In this document: positions 53,207-62,458 of the stretch, piece by piece | Position numbering within the stretch: position 1 is the first letter of the stretch | Layout of the letters: every line of letters begins with the position of its first letter | NCBI GenBank assembly: GCA_024743175.1 | Contig: JANSXA010000006.1 | Location: 1-64,000, forward strand | DNA from: Pseudomonadaceae bacterium | GTDB taxonomy: Bacteria; Pseudomonadota; Gammaproteobacteria; Pseudomonadales; Azotimanducaceae | Reading direction: 5' to 3' | Length of the DNA: 64,000 nt | Made by a program: the position numbers and the translations under genes | The notes under the pieces: model-generated | What the model was told of the DNA's origin: nothing | Seen by the model: only the letters and a program-made list of their open reading frames with translations | Database searches by the model: none

Positions 53207-53629
53207 ATGTCTTTTGTAATGGTGCTTGTAGTAGCTGCTGGCGTGTTTTTCTATGTTAAAGGTACGCGAGCGGCGCGCCTCAAATGGTTGCGCAAAATAG
53301 ATTTGCCTGGCCAGTGGCAGGCGCAATATGACACCGCAGACGAAACCAGAACCCGCACCCAAACGCTGTCATTACAGGGGCAACTGGATGCGGGCAACTT
53401 TGTCTTGCAGGCTGATGACAACAGCTGGCGCGGGCAGTGGCAGTTGCGTGGTCATATGTTGCATTTACGGGGAGAAGGCCGCACGCAGAAACTGGACCTG
53501 CACTATTTCGGTCCGGGCAGCATCGGGCTCGAAGATGCAACGGGCGTGCGGCGTCTGTACACGCGGGAATTGAACAACGTTGTGCCTCTGCGCGGCCCAG
53601 ACGCGCCAGTTGAGCGGCATCAACCATGA
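53207..53629 (+). CDS. hypothetical single-pass membrane protein
   Basis: 140 aa, starting directly after the DUF3080 stop (TGAATG). One N-terminal membrane helix (residues 2-17), then an alternating-polarity beta domain (WQAQYDT, FVLQADDNSW, LDLHYFGPGSIGL). No family recognised. Coupled at both ends, with a 4-base ATGA overlap to the GDPD gene. Confidence 0.7.
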   Translation: MSFVMVLVVAAGVFFYVKGTRAARLKWLRKIDLPGQWQAQYDTADETRTRTQTLSLQGQLDAGNFVLQADDNSWRGQWQLRGHMLHLRGEGRTQKLDLHYFGPGSIGLEDATGVRRLYTRELNNVVPLRGPDAPVERHQP

Positions 53630-54534
53630 GCGCCAGCAACGCTCAGCGGCGTCGGAAAAACTGGATTCTGATCGCTGCCGTGTTGGTGATCATGATACTG
53701 GGTGTATGGTCTGGACAGCCTGATCGCCTGCCAACACCCTATTTTGACGTTGCGCGCCCGATGGTGATCGCGCATCAGGGAGGCAATCTGCTGCGCCCCG
53801 GAAACACTTTTGAAGCATTTGACCATGCCATGTCTTTAGGCGTTGACGTGCTGGAGATGGATGTTCACCTGAGTGCTGATGATCAGCTGGTTGTGATTCA
53901 TGACGACACCGTAGAGCGTACAACTGATGGTCAGGGTGCGGTGCGGGATATGACGCTTGCTGATCTTCAGAAGCTGGATGCAGCCTATCACTGGCCATTC
54001 ACTGGGCAGCCAACTCGTTATCGGGGTCAAGGTGTATTCATTCCATCCTTTCAGCAGGTCCTGGATCGCTATCCCGGGCAGCGCCTGGTGGTCGAGTTAA
54101 AAGAAGACAGTCCCCGACTTGCTGAGGCGCTGTGTGAAGCATTGACCTCGTCCGGGCGAGAAGGGCTGACCCTGGTGGCCTCTTTCCATAAAGCGGTCAT
54201 GAACCATTTCCGCAAGGTGTGTCCAACAACAGCCACAAGTGCATCCAGTGACGAGGTGCGTTGGTTTGTTATTGCGTCAAAGCTGTACCTCGGGCGCTTA
54301 TTCCATGCGCCAGCGCTGGCGTTGCAGGTGCCGAAGGAGAGAGACGGCATGTCGCTGTTGTTGAAAGAGTTTTTGCTCCAGGCGGATTCCGTCAACCTAC
54401 ATGTCGATTACTGGACGTTAAACTCTGTGGCTGACCTGCGCACTGCGATTCAGGCAGGTGCCCATGGTGTTATTACAGACCGCCCGGACCTGATGTTAGA
54501 TGAACTGGGACGCCTGGACGTTCGAAACTACTGA
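53626..54534 (+). CDS. glycerophosphodiester phosphodiesterase
   Basis: 302 aa with an N-terminal membrane anchor (residues 13-30). GDPD signature: VIAHQGGNLLRPGNTFEAFDHAM, VLEMDVHLSADDQLVVIHDDTVERTTDG, and later VELKED. The catalytic His pair and the Glu/Asp metal ligands are present. It releases glycerol 3-phosphate from glycerophosphodiesters, probably outside the cytoplasmic face. Last gene of its operon. Confidence 0.9.
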   Translation: MSASNAQRRRKNWILIAAVLVIMILGVWSGQPDRLPTPYFDVARPMVIAHQGGNLLRPGNTFEAFDHAMSLGVDVLEMDVHLSADDQLVVIHDDTVERTTDGQGAVRDMTLADLQKLDAAYHWPFTGQPTRYRGQGVFIPSFQQVLDRYPGQRLVVELKEDSPRLAEALCEALTSSGREGLTLVASFHKAVMNHFRKVCPTTATSASSDEVRWFVIASKLYLGRLFHAPALALQVPKERDGMSLLLKEFLLQADSVNLHVDYWTLNSVADLRTAIQAGAHGVITDRPDLMLDELGRLDVRNY

Positions 54535-54674
54535 GGTTTTCGTCGATCTGAGGTCTCAGCACTGCGGCGTGGCAGTGGGTCTTCAAGTATTCGATCGTCG
54601 TTGCGACGATCCTGCTTGTTAACCCGCCGGTCTTTGTTCCCCTTACGACGTTCAGGGCCTTTGAATGCAGTCAT
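54528..54674 (-). CDS. putative small Arg-rich protein, 48 aa
   Basis: 48 codons from ATG 54674 with GGAAG eight bases upstream to TAG inside the last bases of the GDPD gene. The product contains PERRKGNKDRRVNKQDRR and ends SDRRKPQ, i.e. RR-x3-DRR repeats like the tail of the protein at 32316-32705. Otherwise low complexity. It could be a DNA- or RNA-binding tail protein or a chance frame. Confidence 0.4.
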   Translation of the reverse strand: MTAFKGPERRKGNKDRRVNKQDRRNDDRILEDPLPRRSAETSDRRKPQ

Positions 54675-54761
54675 TGAGGTGGCTTCCGGAGCAAATCAGC
54701 TCGTAAAACTTGTGCAAAACAATAGCATATTCGGCTCGATCTCTCACTGTACTTCAGTACA

Positions 54762-55691
54762 ATGCGCGGCCTTAAGATTTGCAAACGGCGCGGTTCACTG
54801 GTGGCAGCACAAACACCTAATTCACTTCTCGATCAGGTTCTGTCGCGCCTGTTAATGCTGCTGCCCGATCCTGCGGTGGTGGACTGGTCAACGACGCGTG
54901 CGGCGTTGTGGCGGCGTGATAAAGGCCATGGTGGTTTTGTAGCCCATGGTCAGCTCGATAGCATCTCGTTGGATGAGCTGCTGCATATAGATGATCAACG
55001 CTCGCGACTGGTACAGAACACCGAACAGTTTCTTGCGGGTTTGCCAGCGAATAACGCGTTGTTGTGGGGCGCAAGAGGAACCGGCAAAAGTTCCCTGGTC
55101 CATGCCCTGCTGAATCGTTTTGCAGACAACGGTCTCCGCCTGATAGAGCTGCATAAAGATAATCTTGGTGACCTGGGCCAGGTTGTACTGAAAGTTGCGG
55201 GCCAACCTTATCGTTACCTTATTTTCTGTGACGACCTGTCCTTTGATGCCGACGACGCCAGCTACAAATCTTTAAAGAGCGCGCTGGAAGGGTCCGTTTT
55301 TACCACCACGGACAACATTTTGATTTATGCCACTTCAAACCGGCGGCATCTGGTGCCTGAGCATATGAGTGACAACCTGCAGACGCGTGTGGGTGATGCC
55401 GAGTTGCATGAAAGCGAAGCCGTTGAAGAAAAAATATCTTTGTCCGATCGATTTGGTCTGTGGCTTTCGTTTTATCCCTTCAAACAGGATGCTTATTTGC
55501 AGGTGGTGTCATTGTGGGTTTCCCGTCTGGCTGAGCGGCATGGTGTTGAGGTCGATGCTGCTGGTGAAGATTTGCGTGCTGAAGCGCTCCGCTGGGCGCT
55601 CGCGCGCGGCGTGCGCAACGGTAGAACCGCACAGTATTTTGCCCGGCATTGGGTCGGGCAGCAGGGTCTTACCGGTCCTGAAACAAAATAA
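54762..55691 (+). CDS. DUF815 AAA+ ATPase
   Basis: 309 aa. Walker A is LLWGARGTGKSSLVHALL and Walker B is LIFCDDLSFD; YKSLKSALEGSV and IYATSNRRHL give the sensor and linker region of DUF815, a MoxR/Cdc48-like AAA+ family. The N-terminal 60 residues are variable and the start is uncertain. Cellular role unknown. Cotranscribed with the DUF481 gene is possible (37 bp gap). Confidence 0.85.
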   Translation: MRGLKICKRRGSLVAAQTPNSLLDQVLSRLLMLLPDPAVVDWSTTRAALWRRDKGHGGFVAHGQLDSISLDELLHIDDQRSRLVQNTEQFLAGLPANNALLWGARGTGKSSLVHALLNRFADNGLRLIELHKDNLGDLGQVVLKVAGQPYRYLIFCDDLSFDADDASYKSLKSALEGSVFTTTDNILIYATSNRRHLVPEHMSDNLQTRVGDAELHESEAVEEKISLSDRFGLWLSFYPFKQDAYLQVVSLWVSRLAERHGVEVDAAGEDLRAEALRWALARGVRNGRTAQYFARHWVGQQGLTGPETK

Positions 55692-55728
55692 CTGAATTTA
55701 ACCAACAAACTGATTAAGGAAATAGAAA

Positions 55729-56730
55729 GTGAATAGACTGGTTCTTATAGCAATGATGTTGCTGCTGGCTCCGTTGGCCACCGCTGATGTGGTGTTGCTG
55801 AAAAATGGAGACAGGATGAGCGGCACGGTAGACAGCGTAAACAATGGCAACGTTCTGCTGATTACCGAATATGCAGGCGCAGTAGCCATTGCTGTGGATG
55901 ACATTGCAGAAGTCACTACCGAAAGTGCGTTTGATGTTGCTGTGGGTGACAGTAGTGTTAACGGGAAATTTGCAGTGGTTGACGGTGAGCAGGTCGTGGT
56001 TGCCAATGGACAACCACAGCCCCTGGCGCTCGGTGATGTGACTCGTGCAGGCCAGAACAACCTCGGTATCGTGAACTTTGCTCGCGAGTGGAAATCCCGT
56101 GCGGATCTGGCGGCGCAGGTTGCAAAAGGTAATACCGATACGCAAAGCTACAGCGTCCTGGCGGAAAGCTCGTTCAAGCAGGACAATGTAGAACACTTGC
56201 TGACGCTGCTGGTCAGCAATGAAGAGGCTGAAGGCATTACTACCCAGGAACAACTTGATCTGGACTATCGGTATAAGCGCTTCGTTAGTGAAAAGTGGTA
56301 CGCATCAGGTAACTTTGAGTACTTTGAAGACCCGATAAAAGATGTTGATCGTCGTGTCACACTGGGTGCCGGTATGGGTTATCAGTTCTGGGACAACAGC
56401 TTTGGCGCACTTTCAAGTGAACTGGGTGTCAGCTACGTTAATGAAGATATCGGCGATGAAACGTCAAACAACCCTGCGCTACGTTGGGGTCTTGATTACA
56501 ATAAATTCTTCTTCGACAAGCGCATGGAAGCCTTCCATCGTCAGTCCGTTTTATACATCCCTGACTCCGATCGTGGCGAAGTGATTGCGTCATCAACGGG
56601 CGTACGTTATGCGTTGAACACACGCATTGATGCCACCGCACGTGTTGATGTTAACCATGAAACAAAACCTGCACCGGGTAACAGTAAGACGGACGTGATT
56701 TATAATCTTGGCGTGGGCATTAAATTTTAG
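55729..56730 (+). CDS. DUF481 outer-membrane beta-barrel protein
   Basis: 333 aa, GTG start at 55729 after AAGGAAATAGAAA. Signal peptide (residues 1-20, ending ATAD). An N-terminal beta domain (DRMSGTVDSVNNGNVLLITEYAG) precedes a 12- to 14-strand barrel with YRYKRFVSEKWYASGNFEYF, typical of DUF481 (YdiY-like). The last residue is Phe, as in outer-membrane proteins assembled by BAM. Function unknown. The 3' end overlaps the next gene by 11 bases. Confidence 0.88.
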   Translation: MNRLVLIAMMLLLAPLATADVVLLKNGDRMSGTVDSVNNGNVLLITEYAGAVAIAVDDIAEVTTESAFDVAVGDSSVNGKFAVVDGEQVVVANGQPQPLALGDVTRAGQNNLGIVNFAREWKSRADLAAQVAKGNTDTQSYSVLAESSFKQDNVEHLLTLLVSNEEAEGITTQEQLDLDYRYKRFVSEKWYASGNFEYFEDPIKDVDRRVTLGAGMGYQFWDNSFGALSSELGVSYVNEDIGDETSNNPALRWGLDYNKFFFDKRMEAFHRQSVLYIPDSDRGEVIASSTGVRYALNTRIDATARVDVNHETKPAPGNSKTDVIYNLGVGIKF

Positions 56731-57397
56731 TCGGCTGACCCAGACGGCTTTCAAGCCGTTCAATATCAGCTGAGACAGATTCCATCAATCTACTACCCAC
56801 CATGGGTGGTAGATTGCGGCACAGCTGACGTGCCTGTTTTGCAAAATGTAATGCCTGCGGATATGCACGGATGTTTTCGGCATCCTTGGCGGATTGTCTT
56901 GCGGTTTCAACCGCGATCTGTTGACCTGTGAACTTTGCACTGGCTTCAGCAAGAGACCCCTCTCGTCGATCCAGTTCGCCTGTAACCGTTGCATCTTTGA
57001 GCAGTTTTGCTAGCTCCTCGAGTGCAGAACTGGCGTGTCGTCTTTCAACCTTGCTGCGCAGCTTTACTGGCCTTAAACCTGACGGAATTCGATTGATTTG
57101 CGCAATGCGGTTCTTGATCGCGCTCAGATGTGCGTGATCAGGGTTTGTTCTGTCAAGTACGTCAACATGGTGGGATAACAGCAGCACCAGTCCGCGACGC
57201 AGGTCCCTGTTGATCAACGGGTCTGGAATGTGTTCGATGGCGGTTAAAATCGTGTGTGTTTTTGACAGTGCGCGGGTCATTTTTTGTGCGCGCAACTTAG
57301 CTTCACGGCGCCGCAGCAGCGTGTAAATACCTGCGGTCACAGCGATGGTGGTCGCCGTTGCCGCGATCCAGGCAAGATAAGACGTCAGAAAATCCAT
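56720..57397 (-). CDS. hypothetical membrane protein with coiled-coil domain
   Basis: 225 aa. One or two N-terminal membrane helices (residues 5-27), then long charged helices with heptad character (residues 30-220), e.g. ASSALEELAKLLKDATVTGELDRREGSLAE. No Cys-rich or enzyme motif. Convergent with the DUF481 gene, with overlapping ends. Family not recognised. Confidence 0.65.
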   Translation of the reverse strand: MDFLTSYLAWIAATATTIAVTAGIYTLLRRREAKLRAQKMTRALSKTHTILTAIEHIPDPLINRDLRRGLVLLLSHHVDVLDRTNPDHAHLSAIKNRIAQINRIPSGLRPVKLRSKVERRHASSALEELAKLLKDATVTGELDRREGSLAEASAKFTGQQIAVETARQSAKDAENIRAYPQALHFAKQARQLCRNLPPMVGSRLMESVSADIERLESRLGQPTKI

Positions 57398-57492
57398 GGT
57401 TTACTCCGAATATTGATCGAAGTGTAGTTCCATTTGAGGATCCTGCTTGACGTTGCCATGTGACCTTCATAGAATGCGCGTCTCTCGCCAAA

Positions 57493-57568
<76 letters not shown>

Positions 57569-57587
57569 TTTTTAGTTTGCGTCATGA

Positions 57588-57747
57588 CCTGCGAAAGCCT
57601 CGCGGGATACATCGGAGCATTGCTCCGATGGTCAGTTGCGCGCAACGGCATATCAGCCGTTGCGAAGAAGCAACTGAGTTCGCACCCTAGGTTTATACAT
57701 CCTAATCGATTAACGCGCTGTTTCGAAATCGCGGGCAGGCGATTTCG
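57588..57747. repeat. cluster of strong inverted repeats downstream of tRNA-Glu
   Basis: Three perfect 9-bp hairpins in a row: CATCGGAGC/GCTCCGATG (57610-57630), CGCAACGGC/GCCGTTGCG (57641-57664, flanked by CAGTTGC/GCAACTG) and CGAAATCGC/GCGATTTCG (57724-57747), plus a weaker CCTGCGA/TCGCGGG at 57588-57606. None has a T tract. No coding gene lies here. Confidence 0.75.
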
Positions 57748-57770
57748 CGCTCAAGCCTTGGCGAGCCAAT

Positions 57771-58199
57771 TTATCGGATTGAAAGCACATTGTTGGCTGC
57801 GGAAGCTAATGTCTGATCATAGGTAGCAAGTGGGGCGTTGAGCGCTACAGCAAGTTGCAAATAGGCGGCGTCATAGGCGGGTATACTCTGGCTGAGCGCA
57901 AGCTCAAACTGAGCTGTTTGGTCTATGCTGTGACGAGTTAATCTGAGTTTTCGAAAACCGTTGAGCCCTTGTTCAGCCAGTTCGGCAGCGCTGGCTTTTG
58001 ATTTCCTGACGGCAACGCTGATGATTTCATGATCAATGAGGTGCGGCGCATGCAGGGATTTTCCGCGCAGCAGCTCCAGCGCTTCGTCCTTTGATGGCTC
58101 ATTGAAAAGAACGGCTGCCAAAAGGCTGCAGTCAACAACAATCGGCGGTAGCGTGTTGTAGGTCTGTACGGGTTCAGCAACAAACAGTTGGCGGCTCAT
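57771..58199 (-). CDS. PIN-domain ribonuclease toxin (VapC/FitB-like)
   Basis: 142 aa. The PIN acidic residues are present: D in PPIVVDCSLLAAVLF, E in HLIDHEIISVAV and D in SIPAYDAAYLQLAVALNAPLATYDQTLA. PIN toxins cut tRNA or rRNA. The start overlaps the antitoxin frame by 4 bases, the usual order of antitoxin then toxin. Its antitoxin partner upstream is damaged, so the toxin may be unrestrained, neutralised by a partial partner, or inactive. Confidence 0.85.
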   Translation of the reverse strand: MSRQLFVAEPVQTYNTLPPIVVDCSLLAAVLFNEPSKDEALELLRGKSLHAPHLIDHEIISVAVRKSKASAAELAEQGLNGFRKLRLTRHSIDQTAQFELALSQSIPAYDAAYLQLAVALNAPLATYDQTLASAANNVLSIR

Positions 58200-58440
58200 C
58201 TTGCGTTACGGTCCTGCCGAACAAGATCCACCGCAAGCGGGACACCTTTGCCTGCCTTGCGCTGGGACAGATTAAGCTCCGCGGCGACTTCTTCGATTGA
58301 TAACCACCCGCATGATGAACTTTGGCTCTCACTGCTTTCTAATTCGTCAATTTCTGCTTCGGTAGCGCGGCAGATGAGGTCCAGCAGTTCGCCTTGCAAC
58401 GAGCATGTTCCGGGACGTTCTTTATGGACAGGTTAGGCAT
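58196..58440 (-). pseudogene. FitA-like ribbon-helix-helix antitoxin, internal deletion plus frameshift
   Basis: From ATG 58440 (GGAG seven bases upstream) the frame reads MPNLSIKNVPEHAR, the standard opening of FitA/VapB-type antitoxins, then leaves frame. In the neighbouring frame the continuing family sequence SLQGELLDLICRATEAEIDELE resumes at the TCG TTG CAA codons. About 15 codons of the ribbon-helix-helix are missing and the frame has shifted. A TTG at 58399 could restart a 67-residue C-terminal part that still holds the toxin-binding segment. Confidence 0.75.
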
Positions 58441-58612
58441 AAAATGGCTCCGTTATGGAACCACTATAGAGCTCAACTGCTGCTTGCGTCCATCTGAAGT
58501 CCGAGGAACGTTCGAGCAATGTGCCGATATTGTCAGGCGTCTGGCACCAATGAGCGGGGCGGCTGCCCGCACCTGCTCATGGTTGATGTTAGATCAGACT
58601 GAGAATTCCGGT

Positions 58613-59836
58613 CTAAACGCGCTCAATAATGATCGCGGGCGCCATACCGCCACCCGCGCACATTGTAATCAACGCAAACTGACCGTCACATCGCTCAAGT
58701 TCATCAAGCGCAGTGCCAATGAGCATCGCACCGGTTGCGCCAATCGGGTGGCCCAAAGCCATTGCTGCGCCGTTCACGTTGACCTTGTCGCGGTCAAGGT
58801 TCAAGTCGCGCTGAAACTTCTCGGATACAACGGCAAAAGCTTCGTTGATCTCCCAGACGTCGATGTCATTGATGGTAAGGCCAGCCTTTTGCAACACCTT
58901 GTGTGCTGCTGGCACCGGTGCGTTCAACATCAGAGTTGGGCAATCGCCCATGTTTGCACAGGCAACAACCCGTGCTCGCGCCTTCAGACCATGTGCTTTG
59001 GCATAGTCGGGACTGGCCCAGAGAATTGCGCCTGATCCATCAACAACACCAGAAGAGTTACCTGCATGGTGCACATGCTCAATATTTAGATCCGGATACT
59101 TCTGGTTGATCAGTTCGCGAAAACTCTTTGCACCCTCTGTATGCCGATAGTCAGCTACCTGGGGAAAGCTGGGTGGCAATGCCGACAGTGTTTCAACGGT
59201 AGTGCCTGGCCGAGGGAACTCTTCACGGTCGAGCGCAATGGTGCCATCCAGGTTATGCACGGGTACCAGGCTACGGTCGAAACGACCTTCGTCTATTGCG
59301 CGCTGGGCGCGACTTTGCGACAAAGCGGCCAGTTCATCCAGCGTTTCGCGTTTGATGCCTTCCAGGGTGGCAATGGCATCTGCGCAGACACCCTGGTGCG
59401 ATTGTGGATGAATCTCCTGTAAGTGAGGGTTGTTGGCGCCCATGGGCAATACGCCTTTCTTGGGCAGGGACATCATCTCCGTGCCGCCGGAAACCACCAG
59501 ATCTTCCATGCCGGACATGACAGCCTGAGCGGCGAGATTGGCGCTGGTAATACCGGAGCCGCAGAACCGGTCCAAAGTGACGCCACTGGCGCGAATGTTG
59601 TAACCAGCGTCCAGCGCCGACATTCGTCCCAGATCGCCGCCTTGCTCACAAACCTGTGCGCTGGTGCCCCAGATAACATCGTCAACATCTGCGGTGTCGA
59701 TACCCGTACGATCAGCCAGAGCGCGGAGAACGGTGGAGCCTAAATGCTGCGGGTGTAAATGTGAGAGGGCACCTTTGCCCGCCTTGCCGATGCCGCGTGG
59801 TGTCCGGCAGGTATCAATGATTAATGCTTCACCCAT
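58613..59836 (-). CDS. acetyl-CoA acetyltransferase (thiolase family)
   Basis: 407 aa. The nucleophile is C92 in [24 protein letters not shown], the GHPIGATGA His loop and the C-terminal Cys in [15 protein letters not shown] complete the thiolase active site. It condenses or cleaves acyl-CoA units, as in beta-oxidation or acetoacetyl-CoA synthesis for PHA precursors. It is far from the PHA island, so I favour beta-oxidation. Confidence 0.9.
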   Translation of the reverse strand: MGEALIIDTCRTPRGIGKAGKGALSHLHPQHLGSTVLRALADRTGIDTADVDDVIWGTSAQVCEQGGDLGRMSALDAGYNIRASGVTLDRFCGSGITSANLAAQAVMSGMEDLVVSGGTEMMSLPKKGVLPMGANNPHLQEIHPQSHQGVCADAIATLEGIKRETLDELAALSQSRAQRAIDEGRFDRSLVPVHNLDGTIALDREEFPRPGTTVETLSALPPSFPQVADYRHTEGAKSFRELINQKYPDLNIEHVHHAGNSSGVVDGSGAILWASPDYAKAHGLKARARVVACANMGDCPTLMLNAPVPAAHKVLQKAGLTINDIDVWEINEAFAVVSEKFQRDLNLDRDKVNVNGAAMALGHPIGATGAMLIGTALDELERCDGQFALITMCAGGGMAPAIIIERV

Positions 59837-59974
59837 GGTGATTCTCCAGATTGTGTTGTGACAAATACTCTGGAGGGATTATAACCATGAATGGGGTGAG
59901 CGCATCTCATAAAGAGAGGCTTGATTCCGTATGGGAATCTTATCGAGAGATAGTGTTCAGGCCCGTAGAGCCCG

Positions 59975-60003
59975 GGAAAAAGGGAGTGACAGAGCCACTC
60001 CCT
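59975..60003 (-). terminator. rho-independent terminator of mscL
   Basis: Minus strand: GGGAGTG-GCTCTGT-CACTCCC followed by TTTTTCCCGG. It lies 8 bp after the mscL stop. Confidence 0.85.
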
Positions 60004-60010
60004 TACAGAC

Positions 60011-60418
60011 TTAAGACTGCGAGCGCAGCGCGTCGCGGATTTCAGTCAGCAGAACCTGTTCTGGGCTTGGGCCGGGTTCCGGCTCTGGCTCAGCAGGTGG
60101 TTCTTCCTTCTTCAAGCTGTTCATGGCTTTAACCACCAGGAAAATGGCAAAGGCGATAATCAGAAAATCGACAACGGTCTGAATGAACACACCATACGAC
60201 ATCAGAACTGGTCCTGTATCACCCACGGCTTCCTTCAAGGTCAACGCGAGGTCACTGAAGTCGACACCGCCTAACATCAATCCTATGGGTGGCATCAGTA
60301 CATCAGCAACAAACGATGAGACAATTTTGCCAAACGCGCCGCCGATAACGATACCTACTGCCATGTCTACAACATTGCCACGCATGGCAAAGTCTTTGAA
60401 CTCACTTATCATACTCAT
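60011..60418 (-). CDS. mscL: large-conductance mechanosensitive channel MscL
   Basis: 135 aa from ATG 60418, after SD GGAGGGAACCT; the longer reading to 60460 is not needed. [41 protein letters not shown] is helix TM1 of MscL, and [23 protein letters not shown] is TM2. A Pro/Glu-rich linker and a short C-terminal helix follow. Releases solutes on hypo-osmotic shock. Confidence 0.95.
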   Translation of the reverse strand: MSMISEFKDFAMRGNVVDMAVGIVIGGAFGKIVSSFVADVLMPPIGLMLGGVDFSDLALTLKEAVGDTGPVLMSYGVFIQTVVDFLIIAFAIFLVVKAMNSLKKEEPPAEPEPEPGPSPEQVLLTEIRDALRSQS

Positions 60419-60523
60419 AGGTTCCCTCCGTTCCGCTTCTGCGGATATTATTTGAAACATGATTGTATGGGTTTTGCGCTACTTTGGGTGGCGCTTTATG
60501 GTCCCCAGGACAGGTTTTTACAA

Positions 60524-61000
60524 TTATTTTGCTAAGTCACTTTCTGTATTCATACGCCAGGCTCGCCAGGACATCGCAACAATCCAGGCAACGGTTGCAA
60601 CCTGCAGTGGCGCCCAGCCGCTATGCCACCAGGGGATAGGGTCGACCAGGCAGATTGCTTCTCCACCGAGGTTTGTTTGTGAGAAAGCTTGCCAGATTGG
60701 GATTAGTGCCAGGGGGATCAACAGAAACAGCGGGAGCACAAACCAGCGAATGATCTGATGCACTTCAGGGAGTCTTTTTGTAATTGAAAGCAGCCAGCTG
60801 AAGCCGAGAACAACGGGTGTAAATCCGAACAGCAGGCGCCACAGCCCGTCTGCATCTGAGTTGCAGCCAACAATGCGCAGAGTGCCCAGCCAGATCAGGT
60901 GGGTATAGATAACAAGCCACGCCACCAGGCTGGTGCCCAGGCGGAGTAGCATTTCAGGTAGAGTCATTGGGAGTTGGTCCGTTGCGGCTCGCCGCGCCAT
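60524..61000 (-). CDS. hypothetical integral membrane protein
   Basis: 158 aa from ATG 61000, five bases after GAGG. Four predicted membrane helices (LGTSLVAWLVIYTHLIWLGTL, LLFGFTPVVLGFSWLLS, FVLPLFLLIPLALIPI, ATVAWIVAMSWRAW). Two Cys only. No family recognised. Lies 105 bp upstream of mscL, same strand. Confidence 0.65.
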   Translation of the reverse strand: MARRAATDQLPMTLPEMLLRLGTSLVAWLVIYTHLIWLGTLRIVGCNSDADGLWRLLFGFTPVVLGFSWLLSITKRLPEVHQIIRWFVLPLFLLIPLALIPIWQAFSQTNLGGEAICLVDPIPWWHSGWAPLQVATVAWIVAMSWRAWRMNTESDLAK

Positions 61001-61180
61001 AATGCCTCGTTTCAGCATACCAAACCAGCACTGTAAAGGCGCTACGCATCTATTTGATATTTGTGGGGCCCCTCGTTAGAGTCAGGTGTAGTCGACGTTT
61101 TTGTGAGTAGACCTGCGGATCTATCATGGTGTGAAAACACACAGTGTAGAAAAGTTGTTTTGTTTACCGGCTGAGGTTTT

Positions 61181-62458
61181 ATGACTGATTACGTTACTTC
61201 GGAGGCTTCCGAGAGCGGTACAACAGGAAAGTCAACCGCTGCTGACCGATGGCTGCTCGGGCAGCTGCATAAGATCGTTGGTGAACTGGAGATCTGCCTC
61301 GAGCTCTGGGACGGGTACTCAATTGGTGAGCCACACCAGACTATAGCGGTAAGGTTTAAAGACCGGCGTGCGTTGCACAGATTGCTTTTCAAGCCAACTT
61401 ATACTTTTGGCAACCTTTATACACAGGGTAGAATTGAGGTTCGTGGTCCGCTGATTGCGACCATGGAGCTGATCTACAAAGGCCTGCAAAAAGGCAGTAA
61501 TGATCGTGGTGAAACTGCCCGGTGGCTGCGCCGCAAGTTGGTCTACCGTCCGAAGCCAAATTCACTGCGACGCGCAAAAGACAATATCCAAACACATTAC
61601 GATCTGGGTAACGACTTCTATAAGCTCTGGCTCGATCGTCACTACATGCAATACACCTGTGGCTACTTCCCTGAGCCGGATTGCTCGTTAGAACAAGCGC
61701 AGATCGCGAAGCTGGAACTCATTTGTCGTAAACTGGCATTGAAACCTGGTGAAACCGTTGTTGAGGCAGGCAGTGGCTGGGGCGGCTTAAGTCGCTATAT
61801 GGCTCGTCATTACGGTGTCAAAGTGCGTGCTTATAACATCTCACCCAGTCAAATCGAATATGCCCGGCAGCAGGCGCAGAAAGAAAATCTGTCCCATGCC
61901 ATTGAATATGTTGAAGACGATTGCCGTAATATAAGCGGTACGTATGATGTGTTCGTCTCCGTCGGCATGCTTGAACACGTCGGGACGGCAAACTATAACA
62001 CCCTGGGCGAGACGATAGACTGATGTCTCAGCGCCGAAGGGCGAGGGTTTATACACACAATTGGACAAATCTCCCCGCGCCCCCTCAACGAATGGATTGA
62101 AAGACGTATCTTTCCTGGTGCGCAACCTCCGTCGCTGGCAGAGATGATGGCGATTTTTGAACCTCGCGATCTGGTTGTGGCAGATGTTGAGAATCTGCGG
62201 CCCCATTACGCACAAACGCTCCAACACTGGTTGTCACGATTTGCCGCGCACGAAGAAGACGTAGCACGCATGTTTGGTGCGGAGTTTGTGCGTGCATGGC
62301 GGTTGTATCTTGCGGGTTCAGCTGCCGCATTTACAACCGGAAGCCTGCAGCTTTATCAGGTCCTGTTTAGACGCAACAGCTGCCCAACTCTACCTGCTAC
62401 ACGAGCGCATCTGTTTCGCCCCGGATTGCTGCAGGCCTGTCCTGACGAGGTGTCATGA
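61181..62458 (+). pseudogene. cfa: cyclopropane-fatty-acid synthase gene with one in-frame TGA
   Basis: Reading from ATG 61181 (SD GAGG) gives 280 codons, then TGA at 62021-62023 in place of an Arg codon in the family's VIDRCL motif. The same frame then continues without another stop to 62458 (CLSAEGRGFIHTIGQ, NEWIERRIFPG, AGSAAAFTTGSLQLYQ), so the gene is one point change (CGA to TGA) from a full 425-residue enzyme. SAM motif VVEAGSGWGGLSRYM is at residues 193-207. The product methylates unsaturated phospholipid chains. The stop removes the C-terminal third, including part of the active site. Confidence 0.85.

Noticed and set aside
55714-56253. Minus-strand frame opposite the DUF481 gene
   Set aside because: The plus strand encodes a signal peptide and a beta barrel; the minus frame shows no family pattern.
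58441-58612. Possible gene remnant between the antitoxin and thiolase genes
   Set aside because: No frame or motif could be followed; treated as spacer.
62021-62023. TGA in cfa read as selenocysteine
   Set aside because: The family has Arg here, not Cys, and no SECIS-like stem was evident immediately after it; a point mutation is simpler.
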